Of a DNA stretch of 60,515 nucleotides, positions 55,083 through 60,441 are shown one piece after another; within the stretch, counting starts at the first letter, position 1, and every line of letters starts with the position of its first letter. Source of the stretch: an uncultured Bacteroidota bacterium (GTDB lineage: Bacteria > Bacteroidota > Bacteroidia > NS11-12g > UBA9320); the NCBI GenBank assembly GCA_937124965.1, contig CAKZLB010000072.1, positions 1 to 60,515 on the forward strand, read 5' to 3'. Under the pieces are notes generated by a model. The model was given only the letters and a program-made list of their open reading frames with translations, searched no databases and was not told where the DNA came from. The translations under genes and the position numbers were made by a program.

Positions 55083-55556
55083 TTATTTTACATTATACTC
55101 AACTTGAAATGGAAAAGTAGCTAATCCAAGACGTTTCCCATCGTGAATGTAATCTCCTTCAAATATTTTTGGACCTTTTGTATTAGGCACGCATTTATAA
55201 GTAATACTCTCTTGATTATAACTCAGTGTCACTCCACTCTTAGTCGTGTCATATGATTTTCTCAACTTAAGGTTAGATTGATACTCAGTTTGACTAATGT
55301 ACACTTTAGCTACAAAGGTGTCTCCAAGATTTATTGACTTTGGTGCATCTACTACAACTATTGGTAAATAGCAACCGCTTGTATGTAGTGAATTTGAGTC
55401 CAAATGGTCAGAATATTTGTAACGATAATTTTCAATTACGATCCTCAATGAGTCATTTGCTTCTTCAATTTTTTTTAACTGTTCTTTAAGATGATCATTT
55501 GGTTTTGAACATCCAATTAACAGAAAAATCATTAAGATATTTCTGTAAAGTTTCAT
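55083..55556 (-). CDS. Hypothetical lipoprotein
   Basis: A 157-residue lipoprotein (MKLYRNILMIFLLIGC). A coiled-coil-like helix follows (HLKEQLKKIEEANDSLRIVI) and then beta-rich sequence (DAPKSINLGDTFVAKVYIS). The ATG at 55556 is chosen because the frame upstream runs into the cassette end. Its stop TAA lies at the left side, only 5-15 bases from the GTT core. A gliding- or adhesin-associated role is possible but not shown. Confidence 0.75.
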   Translation of the reverse strand: MKLYRNILMIFLLIGCSKPNDHLKEQLKKIEEANDSLRIVIENYRYKYSDHLDSNSLHTSGCYLPIVVVDAPKSINLGDTFVAKVYISQTEYQSNLKLRKSYDTTKSGVTLSYNQESITYKCVPNTKGPKIFEGDYIHDGKRLGLATFPFQVEYNVK

Positions 55557-55568
55557 TTTTTTGTTCTC

Positions 55569-55700
55569 GCACAACGGTTTGCAGCTACCTGAGGGTGGTG
55601 ATTTCGAAGAACTTTACTGTCAACCAAGAAGAAACATTGATAGAAGTACAAAGTTTGATTTAACCACTGAAACGCTACTTTTGGGTAGGTGTTGTTACAG
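55569..55700. repeat. attC-like site 5 (family gamma)
   Basis: Left end GCACAAC at 55569-55575, then GGTTTGCAGCTACCTGAGGG and, toward the right, GCTACTTTTGGGTAGGTGTT with core GTTACAG at 55694-55700. The core's 10 bases GTTACAGGCA are matched exactly by TGCCTGTAAC at 56441-56450 at the far end of the next cassette. Confidence 0.8.
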
Positions 55701-55741
55701 GCATGTGCTTCTGTCGAAATGAAGATGTATCTTGTCATGAG

Positions 55742-56017
55742 TTACCAAAACTTCCACCAGGGTTTTGTTATTATTTTAGTTTCCTTCGTCTTAGTTTCTA
55801 TTGTCTTGTGGGTATCAAGTATTTTAAATTCAAAACTTTCCTCTGTCAGGATTTCTATGATATTTTCGCTATCAGCATTTTGCCCTGTGTCTGCATCAAT
55901 ACCTCGATAAACATCATGTTGAAGAAAAAAGCATCTATAACCTGAACTTGTATGCTTTTTTGCAATTTGCCAACATTCTGCAAAAAAAAACATCTTCAAG
56001 ATCGCTGTATATTTCAT
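55742..56017 (-). CDS. Hypothetical protein with PWWKFW tail, possible frameshift
   Basis: The open frame encodes FFFAECWQIAKKHTSSGYRC, then FFLQHDVYRGIDADTGQNAD and ITKPWWKFW. A better N-terminus, MNEIYSDLEDVFF, begins at 56021 in another frame. The two would join if the run of nine A's (plus strand 55982-55990) had eight. This could be an error, slippage or on/off switching. PWWKFW is shared with 47936-48592. Confidence 0.55.
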   Translation of the reverse strand: MKYTAILKMFFFAECWQIAKKHTSSGYRCFFLQHDVYRGIDADTGQNADSENIIEILTEESFEFKILDTHKTIETKTKETKIITKPWWKFW

Positions 56018-56039
56018 TCATTTCAATCTCGTCTCTAGT

Positions 56040-56372
56040 CTAAGTATTTATCCAAGTATATTCCTGTTCAACAATGTTATTATTAGCTAAAATACTTGTG
56101 AGCATACTTTCATCTTCGGTTTCACTAGCATCTATTGTAACTTGATCTAACCAGTATTCCTGTGGGATAATGTTTGGGTCAGGATACCCCACATAGCTAA
56201 ACTCAAAAGGAGGGAAATCATGCTCAAAAGTCAAAACCTTCAGGTCATTCGGGTTTGATATAAGTTTCGGTGCTTTGTTTTCAATAAAATCAATGAGCAA
56301 AGAAACAAGCTTGTCCTTCTTAGATTCTAAAAACTTTTCTTTCAATTCTTGCTTCAATTCGTCCATGGTCAA
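56040..56372 (-). CDS. Hypothetical protein
   Basis: A 110-residue acidic protein (MTMDELKQELKEKFLESKKD, FEHDFPPFEFSYVGYPDPNI, LDQVTIDASETEDESMLTSI). No family known. It shares a cassette with the PWWKFW-tailed gene just downstream. Confidence 0.65.
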   Translation of the reverse strand: MTMDELKQELKEKFLESKKDKLVSLLIDFIENKAPKLISNPNDLKVLTFEHDFPPFEFSYVGYPDPNIIPQEYWLDQVTIDASETEDESMLTSILANNNIVEQEYTWINT

Positions 56373-56443
56373 AGTTTCAAAGGTGTTTTCATTTATTGAT
56401 ATATTTTACAAACCGTCGTTATTGTGTGATGGTCTAGCATTGC

Positions 56444-56574
56444 CTGTAACGGTTGGTATATGAAAAGTAGGCGATTTTGAAGCACAAAGCTTTCGGTTAA
56501 GCACAAAGTTTGATACGAGCCAGTAGCCTTGAATTTATTAATATTTCGACTATTTTTTACATACATTGTTACCA
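56444..56574. repeat. attC-like site 6 (family beta)
   Basis: Left end CTGTAAC at 56444-56450, then GGTTGGTATATGAAAAGTAG. The right end ATTTTTTACATACATTGTTA with core GTTACCA at 56568-56574. The arms GGTATATGAAAAGTAGGCG and the reverse complement of CGACTATTTTTTACATAC pair imperfectly, as expected for an attC fold. Confidence 0.8.
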
Positions 56575-56578
56575 GCAG

Positions 56579-57238
56579 TTATTTTTCAAATACTTCTAAT
56601 TTTTCAAGCTCTGATTTAAATTGAATTTCTTTCTCAATTTTAGCCATCATTTTTCGAACTTTTGTTAAGGGATGGTTTTCAAAATCTTTATCAAAAATTT
56701 CATCTTCTGACTTATTCATTAAAGTGCCTTTATTAAAATTACTATCGTACGGGTCTGACATCCAATTTTCAAATCCGTTTTCTCCAATACTTATTATTTT
56801 TTCTTGGATTAATCGGTCTGCAATGACTGAATCTCTTAATCCAGTCATTCCAACCTCTGGTGCCTGTATTTTTATTACATAACTACAATCTTTAAAAGGA
56901 ATTGTCGTAGAAGCTAAATAAACCATTCCAGAAGGTTCTTGAGGGATTTTAAATATTGTTTTAATAGCTTTATACTTTTTTAATAGAGAAAATTCAACTT
57001 GAAGTAATCCCCCATTTTGTTCAGCAATACTTTTTCTGTGAAAATTCCTTAATACATCTACATTTTTTAAAGAAGGTAAATCAGGTTCTAAATCAAAATA
57101 ATGAAGTGATAAAGCAATAGTTTGTTCAGGATTTATCCAAAGCAATAAATTTCTATTGTTTTTTTCTTTTTCCCATCCGAAATCTGGAATTTTAACTGAA
57201 TTTATATTTGCTTTTTTTCGACTAAATAAGGTTATCAT
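56579..57238 (-). CDS. Hypothetical protein
   Basis: A 219-residue soluble protein (NSVKIPDFGWEKEKNNRNLL, ISIGENGFENWMSDPYDSNF, NHPLTKVRKMMAKIEKEIQF). I do not recognise a family. Its 5' leader is only about 20 bases before the attC core, so it has no room for its own promoter and must be read from upstream cassettes. Confidence 0.65.
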   Translation of the reverse strand: MITLFSRKKANINSVKIPDFGWEKEKNNRNLLLWINPEQTIALSLHYFDLEPDLPSLKNVDVLRNFHRKSIAEQNGGLLQVEFSLLKKYKAIKTIFKIPQEPSGMVYLASTTIPFKDCSYVIKIQAPEVGMTGLRDSVIADRLIQEKIISIGENGFENWMSDPYDSNFNKGTLMNKSEDEIFDKDFENHPLTKVRKMMAKIEKEIQFKSELEKLEVFEK

Positions 57239-57261
57239 TTTCTCTCAGTTTTTTTAATTGT

Positions 57262-57404
57262 TGGTAACGTTCCCTGCCTATGCGTAGTGCGGGTTCGTTT
57301 AGATTAATGCTTTGGGGAAACGGAATTGTTGGCTGTGCAGCAGCCAAGTCACGTTCATATCAATGGTAGAAGGATGCTAGCATTGTGTATAGGCAGTGTT
57401 GGCC
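57262..57404. repeat. attC-like site 7 (family alpha)
   Basis: Left end TGGTAAC at 57262-57268; GCCTATGCGTAGTGCGGG; TTTGGGGAAACGGAATTGTT; a GGCTG...CAGCC hairpin; GCTAGCATTGTGTATAGGC; core GTTGGCC at 57398-57404. TGTTGGTAAC at 57259-57268 is complementary (9/10) to GTTACCAGCA at the other end of its cassette (56568-56577). Confidence 0.85.
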
Positions 57405-57414
57405 GCTGGCATTA

Positions 57415-57825
57415 TTATCGAGCTAAAAATTCTTTCGCTGTCAAAACAGGAATTTTCGAGTTTTTAAAGTCTTTCTTATTTCGAGTGATTATTATATCTA
57501 CTTGATTCTCAATAGCAGAGTAATATTGTAATGCATCTTCAAAATCCGGGAAATTGTCATCGCTCAAAGCTAGTTCCGTTATTTTGTCGTCTAAACTCAA
57601 TAATTCTACAAGTACTTTAAATTTTCTCAATATTTCTCTTGCGTCTTTTGCCGATGTGAGCTTGGTCAGGATATAATTAGTATAGGCAAATGTTAATGAT
57701 GAAATGGTGAGTTTCAATTCTTTTTTGTCCGCACAAGAAAACAGTTCGGCAGCTTCGATATAGAATTTTTCTCTTTTTGAAAGTAAGTCAATTACTATAT
57801 TCGTGTCGATTAGTAATCTGTTCAT
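57415..57825 (-). CDS. PIN-domain toxin (VapC-like)
   Basis: A 136-residue PIN nuclease: first acidic motif MNRLLIDTNIVIDLLS (Asp7), central Glu/Asp in the LSDDNFPDFEDALQYYSAIE segment and IIITRNKKDFKNSKIPVLTA near the end. It would cleave RNA until bound by its antitoxin. Stop 11 bases from the attC core; start overlaps the antitoxin stop by four bases. Confidence 0.9.
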   Translation of the reverse strand: MNRLLIDTNIVIDLLSKREKFYIEAAELFSCADKKELKLTISSLTFAYTNYILTKLTSAKDAREILRKFKVLVELLSLDDKITELALSDDNFPDFEDALQYYSAIENQVDIIITRNKKDFKNSKIPVLTAKEFLAR

Positions 57826-58067
57826 TTATACTTTTCAATTAGATAATTAGTGTACGCATCTTTTTCATTAAAATCTTCATCGAGTGAAATGACTCCACTT
57901 AAACTCTCAACTAGAGGCGTTATTTCCGTTGGATTTCTTTGGCGTTTAGTGAGTGTCATTAAGTAGGATTCGATAAGTTTTGATAAACTAATATTATTCG
58001 ATTTAGCATAGTTTTTTGCACTTTCGATAATTGTATTATCTAAACTCAAAGTCAGCTTTTTATCCAT
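57822..58067 (-). CDS. Antitoxin of PIN-domain module (DUF6364-like)
   Basis: An 81-residue protein with ribbon-helix-helix-like N-terminus (MDKKLTLSLDNTIIESAKNY, AKSNNISLSKLIESYLM) and an acidic tail. It should neutralise the PIN toxin and bind its own promoter. It precedes the toxin with an ATGA overlap. Confidence 0.88.
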   Translation of the reverse strand: MDKKLTLSLDNTIIESAKNYAKSNNISLSKLIESYLMTLTKRQRNPTEITPLVESLSGVISLDEDFNEKDAYTNYLIEKYK

Positions 58068-58078
58068 AGTATTTACTT

Positions 58079-58107
58079 TACGTACAAATATGACAATTTA
58101 GTACGTA
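58079..58107 (-). promoter_or_regulatory. Operator/promoter of the PIN toxin-antitoxin pair
   Basis: TACGTAC at 58079-58085 and GTACGTA at 58101-58107 are perfect 7-base arms with 15 bases between. A -7-like CATATTTG (minus strand of 58085-58092) lies inside. This is just upstream of the antitoxin ATG, as expected for autoregulation. Confidence 0.6.
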
Positions 58108-58133
58108 TAATGTTTCTTTTTCTTTTTTTGCTT

Positions 58134-58172
58134 GCGGCTAACGGTTGCGGCTAACGGTTGCGGCTAACGGTT
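58134..58172. repeat. Three tandem copies of the attC left end
   Basis: GCGGCTAACGGTT occurs exactly three times in a row (58134-58146, 58147-58159, 58160-58172). Only the last copy continues into a full attC-like site. This looks like slippage or repeated insertion at the AAC end. Confidence 0.9.
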
Positions 58173-58303
58173 CCGGCTATGCGCAGTGCGGGTTTTAATT
58201 GATTAATGTTTTGGGGAAACGAAATTGTTGGCTGTGTAGCAGCCAAGTCACGTTCTTATCAATGGTAGTAGGATGCGAGCATTGTGTATAGCCAGTGTTA
58301 CCA
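58162..58303. repeat. attC-like site 8 (family alpha)
   Basis: From GGCTAAC (58162-58168), GGCTATGCGCAGTGCGGG, TTTTAATTGATTAATG, GGGGAAACGAAATTGTTGGC, a TTGGCTG/CAGCCAA hairpin, and GATGCGAGCATTGTGTATAG to core GTTACCA (58297-58303). Ends GCGGCTAAC pair with GTTGGCCGC (8/9) at the start of the PIN cassette. Confidence 0.88.
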
Positions 58304-58308
58304 TACGT

Positions 58309-58608
58309 TTATTTTATTTTTCTCTTTTTAAAGCTTCTTGCACCGTGATGAATCGTTAAAATATCAATCCTGTTTGGGCTCATTATCCTATAAATGATTC
58401 GATAGTTACCTTCAATAATCTCTCTGATTGTTTTGTCATTGATCTCTTGAACAGTTTTTCCGACTAATGGCAAGTGAATGAGAACTTCAACGCGATACAA
58501 TATTCGATTGACTTGATTATTTGCATAAGTAAACGAATCGTTCGAAATAAAATCATGTATTTGTTTTAGATCTTTCTTGGCCCTGTTGGTCCAATTTATT
58601 TGAACCAT
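58309..58608 (-). CDS. ParE/RelE-family toxin
   Basis: A 99-residue toxin: MVQINWTNRAKKDLKQIHDF, TYANNQVNRILYRVEVLIHL, EIIEGNYRIIYRIMSPNRID and ILTIHHGARSFKKRKIK. These features fit ParE, which inhibits gyrase. Its start overlaps the antitoxin stop region by 13 bases. Stop is 5 bases from the GTTACCATAC core end. Confidence 0.9.
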   Translation of the reverse strand: MVQINWTNRAKKDLKQIHDFISNDSFTYANNQVNRILYRVEVLIHLPLVGKTVQEINDKTIREIIEGNYRIIYRIMSPNRIDILTIHHGARSFKKRKIK

Positions 58609-58778
58609 GATTCAACTTGTTTCTTCATATCTTCATGAGAAGTAATATTTCCGTTGTTAGAGTCATTAAGTCCCTCTTCAATCTTATCTAATAGAATCAG
58701 TCTGTCGATTAATTCATCAAGTGTGAATTCATTCGGCATGTTGGCTAGCTGTTCTGTTATTTTTTCTTTAGTCAACAT
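58596..58778 (-). CDS. Antitoxin paired with ParE-like toxin
   Basis: A 60-residue acidic protein (MLTKEKITEQLANMPNEFTL, DELIDRLILLDKIEEGLNDS). The longer frame would start in the promoter, so the ATG at 58778 is preferred. It would bind the ParE-like toxin. Confidence 0.85.
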   Translation of the reverse strand: MLTKEKITEQLANMPNEFTLDELIDRLILLDKIEEGLNDSNNGNITSHEDMKKQVESWFK

Positions 58779-58803
58779 AGTTTTCTTTTTAAATGCTAAG
58801 GTA

Positions 58804-58832
58804 CAAATATATTTTTTTACTGCGGCGACAAA
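58804..58832 (-). promoter_or_regulatory. Promoter of the ParE antitoxin-toxin pair
   Basis: On the minus strand TTTG (58829-58832) and TATATTTG (58804-58811) are 17 bases apart, a full match to the Bacteroidota -33/-7 pattern. Start codon is 26 bases downstream. Confidence 0.75.
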
Positions 58833-58839
58833 CAATGTA

Positions 58840-58918
58840 TGGTAACGGTTAGCCTATGCGCAGTAGCTTGGAATGCGCGCAGGCATTGAGCGGCTATTGC
58901 ATATAGGCATTGTTATAG
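58840..58918. repeat. attC-like site 9 (compact, 79 bp)
   Basis: TGGTAAC (58840-58846), GGTTAGCCTATGCGCAGTAG, CTTGGAATGCGCGCAGGCAT, TGAGCGGCTATTGCATATAG and core GTTATAG (58912-58918). Arms TAACGGTTAGCCTATGCGCA and the reverse complement of its right half (TAACAATGCCTATATGCA) fold into the cleanest hairpin of the array. GTATGGTAAC at 58837-58846 is the exact complement of GTTACCATAC at 58297-58306. Confidence 0.85.
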
Positions 58919-59199
58919 CACGTTTTTATTTTTTTTAAGATGCACTAGTGCGTTTCATTTTTGGTAGCCGAGGGACGAGTCAGTTGTTGTCGTGCGAGTC
59001 CACCGTTGGAGTCCAAAGCATGAAGTCCAGTCAACCGTAGAAGCTCGGCGAGTGAACGTTAAACCGCAACGACAAACCATAGCTGGCCTTTTACGTAAAG
59101 TCCAATCGAGCGAGTCCAGTGTTGTTGTCAATCAGTTTTTTTTATTGTTGTCAACCAGGCCAGCCACGTAAAACGGCGTCGACCTAAATGTGCTATAAC
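58912..59199 (-). mobile_element. Gene-poor cassette A
   Basis: Bounded by GTTATAGCAC (58912-58921) and its exact reverse complement GTGCTATAAC (59190-59199). It contains no gene over 41 codons. AGTCCA occurs five times (58997, 59010, 59024, 59099, 59113), spaced 13, 14, 75 and 14 bases. GCCGAG (58967-58972) pairs with CTCGGC (59044-59049), and GCTGGCC (59082-59088) pairs with GGCCAGC (59158-59164). TTGACAACAA and similar bases occur twice on the minus strand. It is homologous to cassette B at 60156-60441. Confidence 0.75.
58955..59080 (-). CDS. Possible 41-residue peptide of cassette A
   Basis: An ATG-to-TGA frame of 41 codons (MVCRCGLTFTRRASTVDWTS, CFGLQRWTRTTTDSSLGYQK). Cassette B has a frame of identical length at 60201-60326, matching at 30 of 41 residues with 22 substitutions in 126 bases and no gaps. 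Substitutions fall on all three codon positions, so coding is uncertain. A conserved RNA element explains the data equally well. Confidence 0.35.
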   Translation of the reverse strand: MVCRCGLTFTRRASTVDWTSCFGLQRWTRTTTTDSSLGYQK

Positions 59200-59332
59200 G
59201 GTTTGGCTATGCGCAGTGCGGGTTTTAATTGTTTAATGTTCTGGGGAAACGAAATTGTTGGCTGTTTGCAGCCAAGTTACGCGTCACAAGTTGGTAGTAA
59301 AATGCTAGCATTGAGTATAGCCAGTGTTATAG
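59193..59332. repeat. attC-like site 10 (family alpha)
   Basis: CTATAAC (59193-59199), GGCTATGCGCAGTGCGGG, CTGGGGAAACGAAATTGTTG, GCTGTTTGCAGCC hairpin, AATGCTAGCATTGAGTATAG and GTTATAG (59326-59332). It ends cassette A and starts the metallopeptidase cassette. Confidence 0.88.
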
Positions 59333-59342
59333 GGCGTTTGTT

Positions 59343-60002
59343 TTATTTCGGGTCATAAGTCTCTCTTAATTTGTCCGCCCAAACTGCTACGTAATTGTCA
59401 GCATAATTTTCAGCTTTTGTTGCTGACGCTTTGCTCCAATATCTCATATAAAAACTGTCCAATGAATGACCTATTTCATGTAGTAACAAACTTTCTAAAT
59501 AATATCGCTTTATAACTTTTTCAGTCCATTGTAAATACCAACCGTTTTTATCTTCTTTCAACTCTCTAGTATAATTTTTATAATAATTTAGCGTTTTTCG
59601 TAATGGTTTCTTTTTCCCTAGCCTCATTTTATTGTCGGTTGGAAATGGATGTAAAACAATTAAATATACCCCGCTCCCACAAATAAATGAACCTTGAAAA
59701 GTGTCACCATTTAAGTAATCCGACTTCTTGATTTTTTGTAACCAAACATGTGTTAAATGTTCAGTGTGGTCTATGGGTAATTTGTTGAGTGTTTTCTTTA
59801 TTTCCTCAGTTGATATAGGGAAATAAAAATCTCTGGAAGGATTGTCAACCAAGTACACTGGAGTTTCTTCATCGCTTTGTGGTGCCGTTAAATTGTGTTG
59901 TCGATTAAAAATTTTGTCAGCAAGCTTGGGTGCTTTTCGACCACCCCAAACGTCACCAAACTTTCGATTTTTTTTCCAAGCGGTGTGTTTTTTTGTCTGC
60001 AT
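59343..60002 (-). CDS. Putative HExxH zinc metallopeptidase
   Basis: A 219-residue basic protein. The segment LLLHEIGHSLDSFYMR holds an HEIGH zinc motif, and AENYADNYVAVWADKL follows 25 residues later with a plausible third ligand. The N-terminus (MQTKKHTAWKKNRKFGDVWG) is very basic. No signal peptide. A peptidase family cannot be named. Its cassette starts GTTATAGGGC (59326) and ends GCCCTATAAC (60021-60030). There is only a 20-base leader to the core, so no promoter of its own. Confidence 0.7.
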   Translation of the reverse strand: MQTKKHTAWKKNRKFGDVWGGRKAPKLADKIFNRQHNLTAPQSDEETPVYLVDNPSRDFYFPISTEEIKKTLNKLPIDHTEHLTHVWLQKIKKSDYLNGDTFQGSFICGSGVYLIVLHPFPTDNKMRLGKKKPLRKTLNYYKNYTRELKEDKNGWYLQWTEKVIKRYYLESLLLHEIGHSLDSFYMRYWSKASATKAENYADNYVAVWADKLRETYDPK

Positions 60003-60023
60003 AATGAAGTCCTTTTAAATGCC

Positions 60024-60162
60024 CTATAACGGTTGGCCTATGCGCAGTGCGGGTTTTATTGTTTAATGTTTTGGGAAACGAAATTGTTGGCTGTGTAGCA
60101 GCCAAGCTACGTATCACAAGTTGGTGGTATGCTGCTAGCATTGCGTACAGGCAGTGTTAGGC
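60024..60162. repeat. attC-like site 11 (family alpha)
   Basis: CTATAAC (60024-60030), GGTTGGCCTATGCGCAGTGC, TTTGGGAAACGAAATTGTTG, GCTGTGTAGCAGCCAAG, GCTAGCATTGCGTACAGG and GTTAGGC (60156-60162), the only core here that fits GTTRRRY exactly. Confidence 0.9.
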
Positions 60163-60441
60163 GGCGTTTTTATTTTTTTCTTTTGATGCGTCCGTTCAGT
60201 TCATTTATAGAAGCCGAGCGACAAGTCATTTGTTTTCGTCCGAGTCCACCGTTGAAGCCCAGAACTTGAAGTCCAGTCAACCGTAGAAGCTCGGCGAGTG
60301 AATGTCAAACTGCAACTAATGTTCATGGCTGGCTTTTTATGTGCAGTCCAATCAAGCGAGTCCATTTTTGTTGTCAATCATTTTTTTTATTTCCGTAAAA
60401 GCCAGCGAGGTACAGCGGCGTCGAACTTAATGCCGCCTAAC
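60156..60441 (-). mobile_element. Gene-poor cassette B
   Basis: From GTTAGGCGGC (60156-60165) to its exact reverse complement GCCGCCTAAC (60432-60441). It is homologous to cassette A. AGTCCA or AGCCCA occurs at 60243, 60256, 60270, 60345 and 60359, with the same 13, 14, 75, 14 spacing. GCCGAGC (60213-60219) pairs with GCTCGGC (60289-60295), and GCTGGCTTTT (60328-60337) pairs with AAAAGCCAGC (60397-60406). The change C-G in A to T-A in B in this stem is compensatory. Confidence 0.75.
60201..60326 (-). CDS. Possible 41-residue peptide of cassette B
   Basis: ATG at 60326 to TGA at 60201-60203: MNISCSLTFTRRASTVDWTS, SSGLQRWTRTKTNDLSLGFY, K. Same length and frame as the cassette A peptide. Upstream of the ATG the AGTCCA repeats and stem continue, favouring a structural rather than a coding role. 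Confidence 0.35.
   Translation of the reverse strand: MNISCSLTFTRRASTVDWTSSSGLQRWTRTKTNDLSLGFYK

Noticed and set aside
55689-55945. Plus-strand frames over the PWWKFW gene and attC site 5
   Set aside because: They run across a recombination site and the opposite strand's better coding frame, with no family match.
58912-60441. tRNA or rRNA-like genes in gene-poor cassettes
   Set aside because: No cloverleaf, T-loop consensus or CCA end can be read; the conserved elements are AGTCCA units and two stems.
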